Source of the DNA: Terriglobia bacterium
Lineage (GTDB): Bacteria > Acidobacteriota > Terriglobia > Bryobacterales > Bryobacteraceae
NCBI GenBank assembly: GCA_020073145.1
Contig: JAIQFS010000048.1
Coordinates: forward strand, 1 to 43,657
Direction: 5' to 3'
Length of the DNA: 43,657 nt
Part shown: positions 43,651 through 43,657 of the stretch, piece by piece
Numbering within the stretch: position 1 is the stretch's first letter
How the letters are laid out: each line of letters begins with the position of its first letter
The notes under the pieces: generated by a model
What the model saw: the letters and a program-made list of their open reading frames with translations, nothing else
Told to the model about the DNA's origin: nothing
Databases searched by the model: none
Made by a program: the position numbers and the translations under genes

Positions 43651-43657
43651 TCTCACC

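Overview
The window is about 43.7 kb of GC-rich bacterial chromosome. The housekeeping set (gyrA, pgk, efp, selA, an HU-like protein, a site-2 protease), the several secreted proteins opening with a D-[FL]-[ST]-G-x-W motif, the OmpR-type winged-helix/TPR regulator and the secreted metallo-beta-lactamase-fold proteins together suggest an Acidobacteriota member, probably Bryobacterales/Solibacter-like. That is inference from gene content; there is no rRNA here to test it.

Layout. 1-1.5 kb: a lower-GC accessory strip with small genes and a truncated DUF1579-like remnant. 1.8-11.8 kb: a secreted/periplasmic catabolic neighbourhood with three MBL-fold proteins, four secreted proteins of one poorly described family, a tannase/feruloyl-esterase-like protein and an M24 peptidase; the MBL plus secreted-partner cassette occurs twice. 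11.8-21 kb: core genes, nearly all on the minus strand (winged-helix/TPR regulator, J-domain membrane protein, pgk, site-2 protease with CBS domains, HU, larE, gyrA). 21.2-22.8 kb: an antitoxin-like/PIN pair and a hemerythrin-like protein. 23.0-25.9 kb: a small island inserted at the 3' end of an intact tRNA-Pro(CGG), bounded by a degenerate direct repeat of the tRNA 3' half; it carries a divergent TetR/NmrA-like pair with a matched pair of operator-like sites, a four-helix membrane protein and a truncated pseudogene. 26-29.5 kb: a zinc-ribbon protein, an orphan flagellar-rod-like protein, selA, an SDR and efp. 29.6-32.2 kb: a decayed defence/toxin-antitoxin strip with a DUF433/DUF5615 pair (antitoxin split by a 38-bp palindromic micro-insertion, toxin frameshifted), a remnant that looks like a prokaryotic Argonaute, a nucleotidyltransferase-like gene and an apparently intact VapBC pair. 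32.2-36.2 kb: a fused 2-oxoacid dehydrogenase E1 and a B12-binding radical SAM enzyme. 36.4-43.2 kb: an arsenic resistance locus of two divergent transcription units, arsR-arsM/D fusion-arsA-acr3-arsC leftwards and arsR-arsC-arsC rightwards. The right end has a small zinc-ribbon protein and a scrap of a possible DNA methyltransferase.

How it fits together. The arsenic locus is a complete system: arsenate reduction (three ArsC), As(III) sensing (two ArsR), efflux (Acr3 plus the ArsA ATPase), chaperoning (ArsD) and methylation (ArsM). Its most unusual member is a single 485-residue polypeptide joining ArsM, ArsD and an AhpD/carboxymuconolactone-decarboxylase-like domain, with the cysteine-pair tail expected of ArsD placed after the AhpD-like domain. 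The 29.6-30.8 kb strip records decay of defence genes with frame-level precision.
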